Source: Lachnospiraceae bacterium (GTDB taxonomy: Bacteria; Bacillota; Clostridia; Lachnospirales; Lachnospiraceae). From it: a DNA stretch of 63,048 nucleotides. The translations under genes and the position numbers were made by a program. Of this stretch, positions 18,505 to 26,202 are shown one piece after another (positions within the stretch are counted from its first letter, which is position 1; every line of letters starts with the position of its first letter). Below the pieces are notes generated by a model that was given only the letters and a program-made list of their open reading frames with translations, did no database searches and was not told the DNA's origin. The stretch lies in contig JAFUFL010000037.1 in the NCBI GenBank assembly GCA_017469935.1, positions 1 to 63,048 on the forward strand. The letters run 5' to 3'.

Positions 18505-20499
18505 TCAGTGTCCGCCGGTCAGCTCCAGCTCTTGTTTCTTCAGTTCCAGCATCTTGTCGCGCAGCTCCGCCGCCGCCTCGAAGTTGAGGTCCGCCGCCGC
18601 CTTGCGCATCTTCTTCTCCACGTCCGCGATCAGCTTTCTGAGCTCGCCGAGGTTCATGGACTCGGGATCCTTCTCGAAAGCCGCCTGCTCCTTGGTGATC
18701 TCCCTGGAGATCGAGATCAGGTCGCGCACCGCCTTGCGGATGGTCTGCGGGGTGATCCCATGCTCCTCGTTATATTTTGTCTGTACCGCTCTGCGGCGCT
18801 CGGTCTCGTCAATCGCCCTGCGCATGGAGTCGGTCATATTGTCGGCGTACATGATGACATGGCCGTCCGCGTTTCGCGCCGCGCGCCCGATGGTCTGCAC
18901 CAGGGACGTCTCCGAGCGGAGGAACCCCTCCTTGTCCGCGTCCAGGATGGCCACCAGGGCGATCTCCGGGATGTCCAGGCCCTCGCGCAGCAGGTTGATG
19001 CCCACCAGCACGTCGAAGACATCCAGTCTCATGTCCCGGATGATCTGCGAGCGCTCCAGCGTGTCGATGTCCGAGTGCAGGTACTTGACCCGGATGCTCG
19101 CCCCGGCCAGGTAGTCCGTCAGATCCTCCGCCATCTTCTTGGTCAAAGTAGTGACCAACACCTTGTTCCCTTCTTTAACCGTCTTTCTGATCTCGCCGAT
19201 CAGGTCGTCGATCTGTCCTTGCACCGGCCTCACATCGATCTTGGGATCCAGAAGACCGGTCGGCCGGATGATCTGCTCCGTGCGCATCAGCTCGTGGGAC
19301 TCCTCGTAAGGGCCGGGCGTCGCGCTCACGAACAGCATCTGGTCGATGTGGGACTCAAACTCCTCAAAATTCAGCGGCCGGTTGTCCAGCGCCGACGGCA
19401 GGCGGAACCCGTACTCCACCAAAGTCTCCTTGCGCGACCGGTCCCCGTGGTACATGGCCCCGATCTGCGGGATGGTCATATGCGACTCGTCCACAATGAT
19501 CAGGAAATCTTCCGGGAAGAAGTCCATCAGCGTCAGCGGCGGCTCCCCCGGCCTGGCAAAATTCAGATGCCTCGAATAGTTCTCGATCCCGCTGCAGAAT
19601 CCCGTCTCGCGCATCATCTCCACGTCAAAATTCGTTCTCTCGGAGATCCTCTGCGCTTCGATCAGCTTATCCTCCGACTTAAAGAATTTCACCTGCTCCC
19701 GCATCTCTTCTTCAATGTTGTCACAGGCTTTGTTGATCTTCTCCTGGGGCACCACGTAGTGGGAGGCGGGCCAGATCATCACGTGGCTGAGGCTTGCGTG
19801 CACCCTTCCGGTCAGCTGCTCCACCTCGCAGATCCTGTCGATCTCATCCCCGAACCACTCGATGCGGATCAGGTACTCGCCGCCCTGCGCGGGATAGACT
19901 TCCACCGTGTCCCCTCTGACTCGGAAATTGCAGCGCTCGAGAGACAGATCGTTTCTGGTGTACTGAATGGCGATCAATTCTTTGATCACTTCGTCGCGGT
20001 CCTTCTCCATGCCCGGCCTTAGGGAAATGGACATCCCCTTGAACTCCTCGGGGCTTCCCAGTCCGTAAATGCAGGACACACTGGCCACAACGACCACGTC
20101 CCTTCTCTCTGCCAGGGAAGCTGTCGCGGAGAGCCTGAGCTTATCGATCTCGTCGTTGATCATCGAGTCCTTGGCAATATAAGTATCGCTGGAGGGAATA
20201 TAAGCTTCCGGCTGATAGTAATCATAATAGGAGACAAAATACTCCACGGCATTCTCAGGAAAGAATTCCTTCATTTCACCGTAGAGCTGTCCCGCAAGCG
20301 TCTTATTATGGGATATGATCAGCGTCGGCCGATTCAGGGCCGCAATGACATTGGCCATCGTAAAAGTCTTGCCGGAGCCGGTGACTCCCAGCAAAGTCTG
20401 AAACTGATTTCCTTCCCTGAATCCCTTTACCAGGTCGTCAATGGCCTGCGGCTGGTCTCCCGTGGGCTGATATTCGGAATGCAGTACGAAATGATCCAT
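18505..20499 (-). CDS. uvrB: Excinuclease ABC subunit B
   Basis: Helicase-like subunit of UvrABC that verifies damage and hands DNA to UvrC. 664 residues: Walker A GVTGSGKT (38-45), the beta-hairpin region [12 protein letters not shown], a UvrB-specific domain, helicase motifs [12 protein letters not shown] and QTIGRAARN, and the C-terminal UVR motif ([29 protein letters not shown]) for UvrA/UvrC contact. The ATG at 20499 follows an AGGAGG site. It is the first gene of the uvrB-uvrA-recD2-comF run. Confidence 0.97.
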   Translation of the reverse strand: MDHFVLHSEYQPTGDQPQAIDDLVKGFREGNQFQTLLGVTGSGKTFTMANVIAALNRPTLIISHNKTLAGQLYGEMKEFFPENAVEYFVSYYDYYQPEAYIPSSDTYIAKDSMINDEIDKLRLSATASLAERRDVVVVASVSCIYGLGSPEEFKGMSISLRPGMEKDRDEVIKELIAIQYTRNDLSLERCNFRVRGDTVEVYPAQGGEYLIRIEWFGDEIDRICEVEQLTGRVHASLSHVMIWPASHYVVPQEKINKACDNIEEEMREQVKFFKSEDKLIEAQRISERTNFDVEMMRETGFCSGIENYSRHLNFARPGEPPLTLMDFFPEDFLIIVDESHMTIPQIGAMYHGDRSRKETLVEYGFRLPSALDNRPLNFEEFESHIDQMLFVSATPGPYEESHELMRTEQIIRPTGLLDPKIDVRPVQGQIDDLIGEIRKTVKEGNKVLVTTLTKKMAEDLTDYLAGASIRVKYLHSDIDTLERSQIIRDMRLDVFDVLVGINLLREGLDIPEIALVAILDADKEGFLRSETSLVQTIGRAARNADGHVIMYADNMTDSMRRAIDETERRRAVQTKYNEEHGITPQTIRKAVRDLISISREITKEQAAFEKDPESMNLGELRKLIADVEKKMRKAAADLNFEAAAELRDKMLELKKQELELTGGH

Positions 20500-20595
20500 A
20501 GACTTGCTTCCTCCTGATGCGGATGGTATGCCGTGTGCTTCTACCGTGCGATTTGCAGGATGCCTCAGTGGACTCTGCAGCGGTCACTGAGGCTA

Positions 20596-20624
20596 TTAGA
20601 GAAGTATATCACATCATTTTTATA
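20596..20624 (-). promoter_or_regulatory. Candidate promoter of uvrB with extended -10
   Basis: On the minus strand TGATATACT gives an extended -10 box about 100 bases before the uvrB start; the -35 region is weak. The LexA-like box lies upstream of it. Assigned by eye only. Confidence 0.45.
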
Positions 20625-20641
20625 AAGAACAGATTATTTTT

Positions 20642-20655
20642 AGAACGAATGTTCT
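20642..20655. promoter_or_regulatory. LexA (SOS) operator candidate upstream of uvrB
   Basis: AGAACGAATGTTCT matches the Gram-positive SOS box core GAAC-R-N-R-Y-GTTC at every fixed position. It lies 143 bases upstream of uvrB, whose orthologues are SOS-controlled in Bacillus. lexA itself is not in the window. Confidence 0.75.
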
Positions 20656-20686
20656 TGATTGGCCGATTTGAAACGCATTAGTGCTC

Positions 20687-20735
20687 TTTTAAAACCCTTC
20701 TTCGGTGGATATTCCACCGAAGAAGGGTTTTAAAA
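20687..20735. repeat. Perfect 23-bp inverted repeat with a 3-base loop
   Basis: Arms 20687-20709 and 20713-20735 are exact reverse complements around TAT. It lies between the divergently transcribed uvrB and the small Cys-protein genes. Each arm runs from a GC-rich core into an A/T run, so it could stop transcription from either side. No gene end points at it. Apart from this hairpin, the LexA box and the two promoters, the 385-base gap (20500-20884) shows nothing else. Confidence 0.9.
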
Positions 20736-20833
20736 AAGGCAATACAGGTTCTGGCCGGAAGCGCCCGACGAGCGAGCTCCCCGGTCCATTTTGATCTTTT
20801 TTTCCGGTGTGCTGAATAATTACCAAAATGCCA

Positions 20834-20842
20834 TGATATAAT
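20834..20842 (+). promoter_or_regulatory. Extended -10 promoter of the small Cys-protein genes
   Basis: TGATATAAT is an exact extended -10 box 43-51 bases before the first small gene; the -35 region is poor, as often seen with extended -10 promoters. Confidence 0.6.
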
Positions 20843-20884
20843 TAACGAAAAGTCAATTGTGCCATCAAGAAAGGAGTTAAAAAG

Positions 20885-21103
20885 ATGACCTCCATATTGA
20901 TCAAAGACACCACACGGGAAGAAAGAATCCGTATCGTTCACCAGGCGCTGTGGGGAGCGTGCGGAATTGATTGTGAATTCTGTTCCGGCTGCGACAATCG
21001 CGGCGGCGGCAGGATCGAGAGCATCTACCAGCCCTATATCGACGGAGTAAAGGAGATTCGAGAAATCAACGAAGAATTCCGCGCACCGTTCGTCCGGGGC
21101 TGA
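20885..21103 (+). CDS. Small Cys-motif protein 1, function unknown
   Basis: 72 residues, starting MTSILIKDTTREERIRIVHQAL, with four cysteines in the block CGIDCEFCSGC (residues 27-37) and then a helical tail (IESIYQPYIDGVKEIREINEEF). The four clustered Cys could hold zinc or an iron-sulfur centre; there is no signal peptide. AAGGAG stands 8 bases before the ATG. The next gene encodes a paralogue, 25 bases away, so they form a two-gene operon. I do not know the family. Confidence 0.75.
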   Translation: MTSILIKDTTREERIRIVHQALWGACGIDCEFCSGCDNRGGGRIESIYQPYIDGVKEIREINEEFRAPFVRG

Positions 21104-21128
21104 CCGAATTTGCACGAGAGGAATTGCA

Positions 21129-21332
21129 ATGATCCAGGCACCTGACATAAATAATTCAACTGCCGAAGAGCGCAGAGCCTTCATCAAGGCAAAATATCCC
21201 TGCATAGCAGACTGCGACATGTGCGGCCTTTGTAAAGTATTCCGCGGCGCTGACGCCGAGCATGCCTATGATGACTATATTACCGGAAAACGCTCTTATA
21301 TGGATGTTTCTGAGGACTACAAAAGAAGGTGA
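21129..21332 (+). CDS. Small Cys-motif protein 2, function unknown
   Basis: 67 residues with the Cys block CIADCDMCGLC (about 26-36) and the ending ADAEHAYDDYITGKRSYMDVSEDYKRR. The Cys spacing C-x3-C-x2-C-x2-C is identical to that of the upstream gene, and both share an ...Y..YI.G...(I/M)...(N/S)E.. tail, so they are ancient duplicates. GAGAGGAA precedes the ATG at 21129. It may bind metal or sense redox; no function is established. Confidence 0.75.
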   Translation: MIQAPDINNSTAEERRAFIKAKYPCIADCDMCGLCKVFRGADAEHAYDDYITGKRSYMDVSEDYKRR

Positions 21333-21338
21333 TGCTTT

Positions 21339-21428
21339 GCAATGCATCGCCCCGACGAACCTGCATTGCTGATCCCACAAAACAGCTTAAGCAATGCATT
21401 CGTTCGACGAACCTGCATTGCTCAAGCT
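21339..21428. repeat. Repeated hairpin elements between convergent genes
   Basis: A 32-base unit (gcaatgca...tgcattgct) occurs at about 21339-21370 and again at 21391-21422. Each copy is an inverted repeat. The second copy extends to a 15-bp stem (21384-21398 / 21414-21428, one mismatch) with a further 5-bp inner stem. It lies between the end of the small Cys genes and the end of the zinc-ribbon gene, so it may act as a two-way terminator, though the T runs are poor. Confidence 0.7.
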
Positions 21429-21514
21429 GAAAACTTCTGAAAGGAATGGCGCCAGGCCCACCGCCAGCTCTTCCGGCCCCGCCGGCCCGCCAGCCCTTGC
21501 CATCTCCTCATCCA

Positions 21515-22867
21515 CTATGCCTTATTTCTCGTCTCCGATGTGCGCACATAGCGGTCATCGTTGCGCCGCAGCTTCAGCGAGCCTTCGCCCGCTATGTAGG
21601 CGCCGGCCGACCGGCTCTTGGCAACCGGTTTCATGCTGGAGCTCATCATCGCACCGACGATGATCGAAACGAACAGGCCGACGAATCCGCTGATGATCGC
21701 GCTGTCGCCGTTTTGTTTGAGTATAAGGAAATGCATGATGGCGAAAACAACGGCAAATACACCGATGACCCAGGCCGCCAGCTTGGCTAAGGAGATCGGC
21801 AGGTCTCCGATCATCTTGCCGCTTTGCCCGTTCATGGCAAAGAGATAATTCTTTCCCTGGAAGTTGGAGCTGAGAAGCCAGACCGGCAGCATGCCGTACT
21901 CCGCCTTGTCGGGATGAATCGTCTCTGACTGCTCCATGACTCTTATATTGTCATAGTTTTTGACGGAATCACACATCGCCGAGCGGAAGGACTGCCTTGC
22001 CCTTTCGTCTGCGCGTCCGCGGCTCTCTTCTTTGGTGACATCATATTTGTTTGCCAGATAGCCCGGCATATATTCCATCGCGAAGGGCCGGATCTCCTTG
22101 TAGTCAAAAGGCTCGATGGAGTCCATGAGTTCATCGGGCATCTTGGTGGACGCGTCCACGGGGATTTTGTCAAAGCTCATCTCCCCTTCTCTGCGCACGT
22201 CGTAGTATTTTCTCGTTATGATCTCTTCCTCGCCGGAGCGTTTTTTGTTTTCTTCGTACGCTTCGTACACAGCGCTTCCCTCGATCCTGCCGGAAAACAT
22301 CCAGAAAGGCACATAGACGCCCTTAATCTCCTCGATGTGGTTTTCGGACTCGAAGGAGGACGGAAGAAGCTTTCTTCCTTTGTAGTATTTTTTGAAGGCC
22401 TCTATGGCCTGCTTCTTGTCAACCTTAAAGGGAATCACGTAATCAGGGCGGAGGGCACCGGCAAATCTGCCCGGAATCACCGTGTTATTGCCGCAGTAAG
22501 GACAGCTTGTTGCTGCGGTCGTCTCGTCGCAGATCAGCTCCGCGCCGCAATTCGTGCAGTTGTAGGCGCGCATGTGCGCCGCGTCGCTCCCCCAGTCGTA
22601 GTTTTCGTCCGCCTCTCCGGCCTCCCGCGCCGCCGATGAACTCGCGCCCGCAGCCGCCGCATCGTTCTTTGCGGCTGCCGAAGCCTTCTCCTGCGATTTC
22701 CGATCCGTCTCCGCGGCGGTCTTGTTTTTCTCCGCGTAGATCGCCCGGACTTCCTCGGCCGTGTAAGTGCTGCTGCAGTAGTCGCATTTCAGCTTTCCGA
22801 TCTTTCCGTCAAAGTGAAGAGGTCCGGTACAGGCCGGGCACTGGTATGCTGTAATTTTCTCTGCCAT
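21515..22867 (-). CDS. Zinc-ribbon membrane protein (YdjG-like)
   Basis: 450 residues. An N-terminal TFIIB-type zinc ribbon (CPAC...CDYC, about 9-31), an Ala/Lys/Glu-rich linker, a second ribbon (CTNC...CPYC, about 103-127), a soluble alpha/beta domain (VPFWMFSGRIEGSA, KIPVDASTKMPD) and two membrane helices near residues 365-415, then a basic tail. GGAGAG precedes the ATG. Such proteins are sometimes mislabelled PriA because of the ribbon. It lies downstream of an SPFH protein with zinc ribbons; in B. subtilis ydjG and ydjI are a similar pair near a PspA/LiaH homologue, which suggests a membrane-stress role. Confidence 0.8.
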   Translation of the reverse strand: MAEKITAYQCPACTGPLHFDGKIGKLKCDYCSSTYTAEEVRAIYAEKNKTAAETDRKSQEKASAAAKNDAAAAGASSSAAREAGEADENYDWGSDAAHMRAYNCTNCGAELICDETTAATSCPYCGNNTVIPGRFAGALRPDYVIPFKVDKKQAIEAFKKYYKGRKLLPSSFESENHIEEIKGVYVPFWMFSGRIEGSAVYEAYEENKKRSGEEEIITRKYYDVRREGEMSFDKIPVDASTKMPDELMDSIEPFDYKEIRPFAMEYMPGYLANKYDVTKEESRGRADERARQSFRSAMCDSVKNYDNIRVMEQSETIHPDKAEYGMLPVWLLSSNFQGKNYLFAMNGQSGKMIGDLPISLAKLAAWVIGVFAVVFAIMHFLILKQNGDSAIISGFVGLFVSIIVGAMMSSSMKPVAKSRSAGAYIAGEGSLKLRRNDDRYVRTSETRNKA

Positions 22868-22922
22868 TTCCGCTCTCCTTTCAAGGCTCGCACGCGAGCC
22901 TGCCTTTGTACAATGAATTCCG

Positions 22923-23010
22923 CCAAAATATCGCCGGCATCAAACTCCCCCGCAATTTCCCGCCGGGATCCGCCGGCATCAGACGATCCCTAAATTTCCC
23001 GCCGGGTACA
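22923..23010. repeat. Two imperfect 39-bp repeats
   Basis: The block cgccggcatca...aatttcccgccggg occurs at about 22932 and again near 22971, in the gap between the zinc-ribbon gene and the SPFH gene. No gene is seen in this 276-base gap. Confidence 0.6.
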
Positions 23011-23011
23011 A

Positions 23012-23041
23012 AGAAATCCGGCAAAATTCTGCCGGATTTCT
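23012..23041 (-). terminator. Intrinsic terminator after the SPFH gene
   Basis: Perfect 12-bp stem agaaatccggca / tgccggatttct with a 6-base loop, followed on the minus strand by a T-rich stretch. It would end the SPFH transcript before the zinc-ribbon gene, unless read-through occurs. Confidence 0.8.
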
Positions 23042-23143
23042 ATTGTTCTCAAATCAATTATCAGATCAAATATCAAATCAGTTCTATTATTCAGGCATGC
23101 GCCGCCGCAGGTCACTCCTTAAGAGTTACTCACTCGCCGCAGA

Positions 23144-24445
23144 TCACTCCTTAGGAGTTCCGCACTCACCGCAGAACTTGCCCTTGTTGCCCGCATGGCC
23201 GCACTTAGGGCATGTCCATGTGCCGTCTTCCACAGGCTTGGGAGAACCGCACTCCATGCAGAACTTGCCCGTATTGCCTTCCGTACCGCACTTGGTGCAC
23301 TTCCAGCCCTCTGCCGGCTTAGGGGATCCGCACTCGCCGCAGAACTTGCCCGCATTGCCTTCGTGGCCGCACTTAGGGCACTTCCAGCCGGAGCCCGCCT
23401 GCATCTTGGCCGCCTTGGCCGCCTGCTGCTGCTGACCCATCGCGAAAAGCGTTGCGGAATCCGTTCCGCTTGCTGCCGCCTGCTGCGCCATGCCCATTCC
23501 GAAGAAGCCCATAGCTGCGCCGTTGGGGTTCTTGGCCGCATCCATCATCGCCTGGGACTCCGCATTGACCTTCATAGCTGCTGCCATGTTTGCATTCTGG
23601 AATACCGCAGTCTTCTGCAGCTCCTTGATCATCTTCTCGTCTTCCTCGGAAGCCTTGAGGCTGCTGATTCCGAAAGCGGTGATAACGATACCGTACTTGG
23701 ATCCCCAGCTGTCGGAGAGAACTTCGTTCAGGGCGTTCGCCATATCATTTGTGTGGTTGACCACTGCGCTGTAACGGATTCCCATCTCGGAGATCTTGCC
23801 GAACGCAGGCTGCAGAGCGGTCAGAAGCTCTGTGCGCAGCTGGTTCTCAATGCGGTCCTTGGTGTAATCGTCATTGACGTTTCCGCAGATGTTCTTGTAG
23901 AACAGGATCGGATCGCTGAGTCTGTAAGCATACTCGCCGAAGCACCGGATCGAGATGTCCACATCCAGGCCGATATTGGTGTCGACAACGCGGAAGGGAA
24001 CCGGATTGGCCGTTCCGTATTTGTTGCCGATGATGTCCTTTGTGTTAAAATAGTACACTCTCTGATCGTGTGCCGTAACACCGCCGTACGTGAAGCGCTT
24101 CTTGAACTGGTCGAAGCTTGCCGCAAGGCCCGCACCGAGTCCGCCGGTAAATACGCTGGGCTCCGAGGAGGCGTCATAGGTATATGCACCGGCCTGCGCG
24201 CAGACATCTACGATCTCGCCCTGATCGACAATGATCATACACTGTCCTTCATTGACAACGATCGTGGAGCCGTTCGTGATCACGTTCTCGCTGCCGCCTC
24301 TGTTGAGAAGACCCGACTTGCCGCCATGACGCTGTCCCTTCTTGACCAGAACGTCAGCATCCATCTCCGGGCAGTAAAAATAATCCTTCCACTGATCGCC
24401 TAATACCGATGACAGTGATGCACCCGCCGCTGTAATAAGTCCCAT
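23144..24445 (-). CDS. SPFH-domain protein with three C-terminal zinc ribbons (YdjI-like)
   Basis: 433 residues. The N-terminal two thirds is an SPFH/virion-core-like domain (KDYFYCPEMDADVLVKKG, FNTKDIIGNKYGTANPVPF, FGISSLKASEEDEKMI). It is followed by an Ala/Gln/Met-rich linker and three near-identical zinc ribbons, each C-x2-C-x11-C-x2-C (WKCPKCG...CGECGSPKP). There is no membrane helix, so it is probably a peripheral membrane scaffold. AAGGAGGAG precedes the ATG. The ribbons are close copies at DNA level too, and part of the gene end is duplicated just after the stop (23103-23134). Confidence 0.85.
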   Translation of the reverse strand: MGLITAAGASLSSVLGDQWKDYFYCPEMDADVLVKKGQRHGGKSGLLNRGGSENVITNGSTIVVNEGQCMIIVDQGEIVDVCAQAGAYTYDASSEPSVFTGGLGAGLAASFDQFKKRFTYGGVTAHDQRVYYFNTKDIIGNKYGTANPVPFRVVDTNIGLDVDISIRCFGEYAYRLSDPILFYKNICGNVNDDYTKDRIENQLRTELLTALQPAFGKISEMGIRYSAVVNHTNDMANALNEVLSDSWGSKYGIVITAFGISSLKASEEDEKMIKELQKTAVFQNANMAAAMKVNAESQAMMDAAKNPNGAAMGFFGMGMAQQAAASGTDSATLFAMGQQQQAAKAAKMQAGSGWKCPKCGHEGNAGKFCGECGSPKPAEGWKCTKCGTEGNTGKFCMECGSPKPVEDGTWTCPKCGHAGNKGKFCGECGTPKE

Positions 24446-24464
24446 AATTCTCCTCCTTGTTTTT

Positions 24465-24647
24465 TTACATTTGACCGCGTACTACCAGATACTCATCTCC
24501 GTTGCGATAATAAGGGCATTGCGAATGTCTGTCCGACAGAAACCGGATATATTCGTCCTCATCCATGTCTATGTCGCACACATACTCTCCGTAATCCTCA
24601 TCATAGCCGCAGTATGCGCATGTGTCGCAGTTGTTTGTCATAGCCAA
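24465..24647 (-). CDS. Small Cys-rich protein (resembles DUF6472)
   Basis: 60 residues with CDTCAYCGYDEDYGEYVCDIDMDEDE and CPYYRNGDEYLVVRGQM, the pattern of a small clostridial family of unknown function (DUF6472 from memory). Four or five Cys may bind a metal. The TTG at 24647 lies 7 bases after GGAG; an ATG two codons later (24641) is the alternative, with a poor spacing. It lies 19 bases upstream of the SPFH gene, so it is probably co-transcribed. Confidence 0.75.
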   Translation of the reverse strand: MAMTNNCDTCAYCGYDEDYGEYVCDIDMDEDEYIRFLSDRHSQCPYYRNGDEYLVVRGQM

Positions 24648-24758
24648 TTATTCACTCCGTTCGACGCAGGAGGGCCTGCATCTATATTTTAACATAATAT
24701 ACGTGATTTCTATCAAAATAGTGCCCGAAGACACAATTTTTTAACACTTGTACCCGCG

Positions 24759-26129
24759 TTATTTCATCTCTTCTTTCATCACCTCGATCGCCTTGTTCAG
24801 CTGCGTGTCCGTCTTGTCCTCGAGGTAGGCGTCGGAATCCAGCTCCACTTCCACGTCCGGCTCAATGCCCTTGAGATGAATGTCATTTCCGTTCCTGGTG
24901 TAGTAGTTGGCGATCGTGAGCTTGATGGCGGAGCCGTCATCCAGTCCGATGACGTTCTGCACGATGCCCTTTCCGAAAGTCTTCTTGCCGACGAGTTTGC
25001 CGATGCCCGCGTCCTTGATCGCGCCCGACAGGATCTCGGCCGCGCTCGCGCTGTATTCGTTCACAAGCACCACCAGCGGCAGGTCAAAATCCGCCCCGTT
25101 GCAAGTGTATTCCGTTCTCTCGCCGTTCTTGTCTTCCATGTAGAAGATCAGTCCTTCGGGCAGAAGCTCTTCCGCGATCGCGCAGACGGTAGAGACATTG
25201 CCTCCGGGATTCCCGCGGAGGTCGATGATCATTCCCTTCATGCCCTGCTCTTTGAGGCTCCTGAAATTCTCGTGGAACTGGTCGACCGTCACATTGTCAA
25301 ATTCGGTGATCTGCAGATAGCCGATTCCGTCCTCGAGCATCTCGGACTCCACCGTGGGAGAATTGACCTGGGCCCTGGTCAGCTCGACTTCAATGGTATC
25401 TCCGCCGCGGATCAGGGTCAGTTTCACCTTCGTGCCCTCCGGTCCGCGGATGTGGGAAACCACTTCTTCCAGCTCAAGGCCTGTCATGTCTTCCCCGTCG
25501 ACCTCATAGATGATGTCGCCTTCCATCAGGCCCGCGGCCTCTGCCGGCGAGTTCTTGATGACGCCCGAAACGGTGCTGGCGCCGGTCTCCACATCCTTGC
25601 TCACGTAGGCGCCTATACCGTAATAAACTCCCTCTGTCTCCTCGGTAAGCTTCTGGTACTCCTCCGGCGTGTAGTAGCAGGAATAGACGTCTCCGAGCGA
25701 CTCGAAGAGACCTTTGTAAAGGCCGTCCTCTTTGTCCTGCCTGGAAACTTCCGAAGACTTGTAGTAATAGTAATCTATGTACTCTTCCAGGGCGCTCAGT
25801 TTCTCAATGGACTCGTTGTTGACCGCCGAATCCGAGACCCCCGGCAGGTTGTAGGAAGCAGCATTGCCTCCGCCTGCGCCCGTCACCGCAAAGGCAATCC
25901 CAACCGCGATCACCGCCGCAATGATCCCGACGATCATGCCGGGAATAAACCCTTGCATGCGGTTTCCTTTATTCCCGTTTGAGCTTTTGTAGCTTCTTCC
26001 GTTGTAGCTGCCGCCTCCGGCATTGCCCCCGGTGTAACCTCCGGCGTTTCCTCCGGTGTAACCTCCGGCGTTTCTGCCGTCACCCGCATATACCTTTTCG
26101 CTGCCCTGATTTTGAGTTTGTTCTTCCAT
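24759..26129 (-). CDS. S41 family C-terminal processing peptidase
   Basis: Membrane-anchored serine protease of the CtpA/Prc group acting outside the membrane. 456 residues: a Gly/Tyr/Asn-rich cytoplasmic start with a repeated GGNAGGYT unit (20-45), one membrane helix (about 60-82), a helical region, a PDZ domain (about 165-250) and the S41 core with the probable Ser362/Lys387 dyad (EYSASAAEI, KKTFGKG) and LRGNPGG. AAGGTG precedes the ATG. In Bacillus such enzymes process regulators or wall hydrolases; the substrate here is unknown. A CdaR-type regulator lies upstream. Confidence 0.92.
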   Translation of the reverse strand: MEEQTQNQGSEKVYAGDGRNAGGYTGGNAGGYTGGNAGGGSYNGRSYKSSNGNKGNRMQGFIPGMIVGIIAAVIAVGIAFAVTGAGGGNAASYNLPGVSDSAVNNESIEKLSALEEYIDYYYYKSSEVSRQDKEDGLYKGLFESLGDVYSCYYTPEEYQKLTEETEGVYYGIGAYVSKDVETGASTVSGVIKNSPAEAAGLMEGDIIYEVDGEDMTGLELEEVVSHIRGPEGTKVKLTLIRGGDTIEVELTRAQVNSPTVESEMLEDGIGYLQITEFDNVTVDQFHENFRSLKEQGMKGMIIDLRGNPGGNVSTVCAIAEELLPEGLIFYMEDKNGERTEYTCNGADFDLPLVVLVNEYSASAAEILSGAIKDAGIGKLVGKKTFGKGIVQNVIGLDDGSAIKLTIANYYTRNGNDIHLKGIEPDVEVELDSDAYLEDKTDTQLNKAIEVMKEEMK

Positions 26130-26149
26130 TTCACCTTGTTCCGAAACAA

Positions 26150-26165
26150 GCGCCCTTCCGGGCGC
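26150..26165 (-). terminator. Terminator after the CdaR-type regulator
   Basis: GCGCCC / GGGCGC stem with a 4-base loop. On the minus strand it is followed by TTGTTTC. It lies 38 bases after the regulator stop and close to the S41 protease start. Confidence 0.6.
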
Positions 26166-26202
26166 CTGCTTTAGAAAATCCTTTCTTTAGTTTCAGCACG
26201 AA

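Noticed and set aside
20678-21220. A 180-codon minus-strand frame
   Set aside because: It overlaps the perfect inverted repeat and both small Cys-protein genes, which have good ribosome sites and shared motifs on the other strand.
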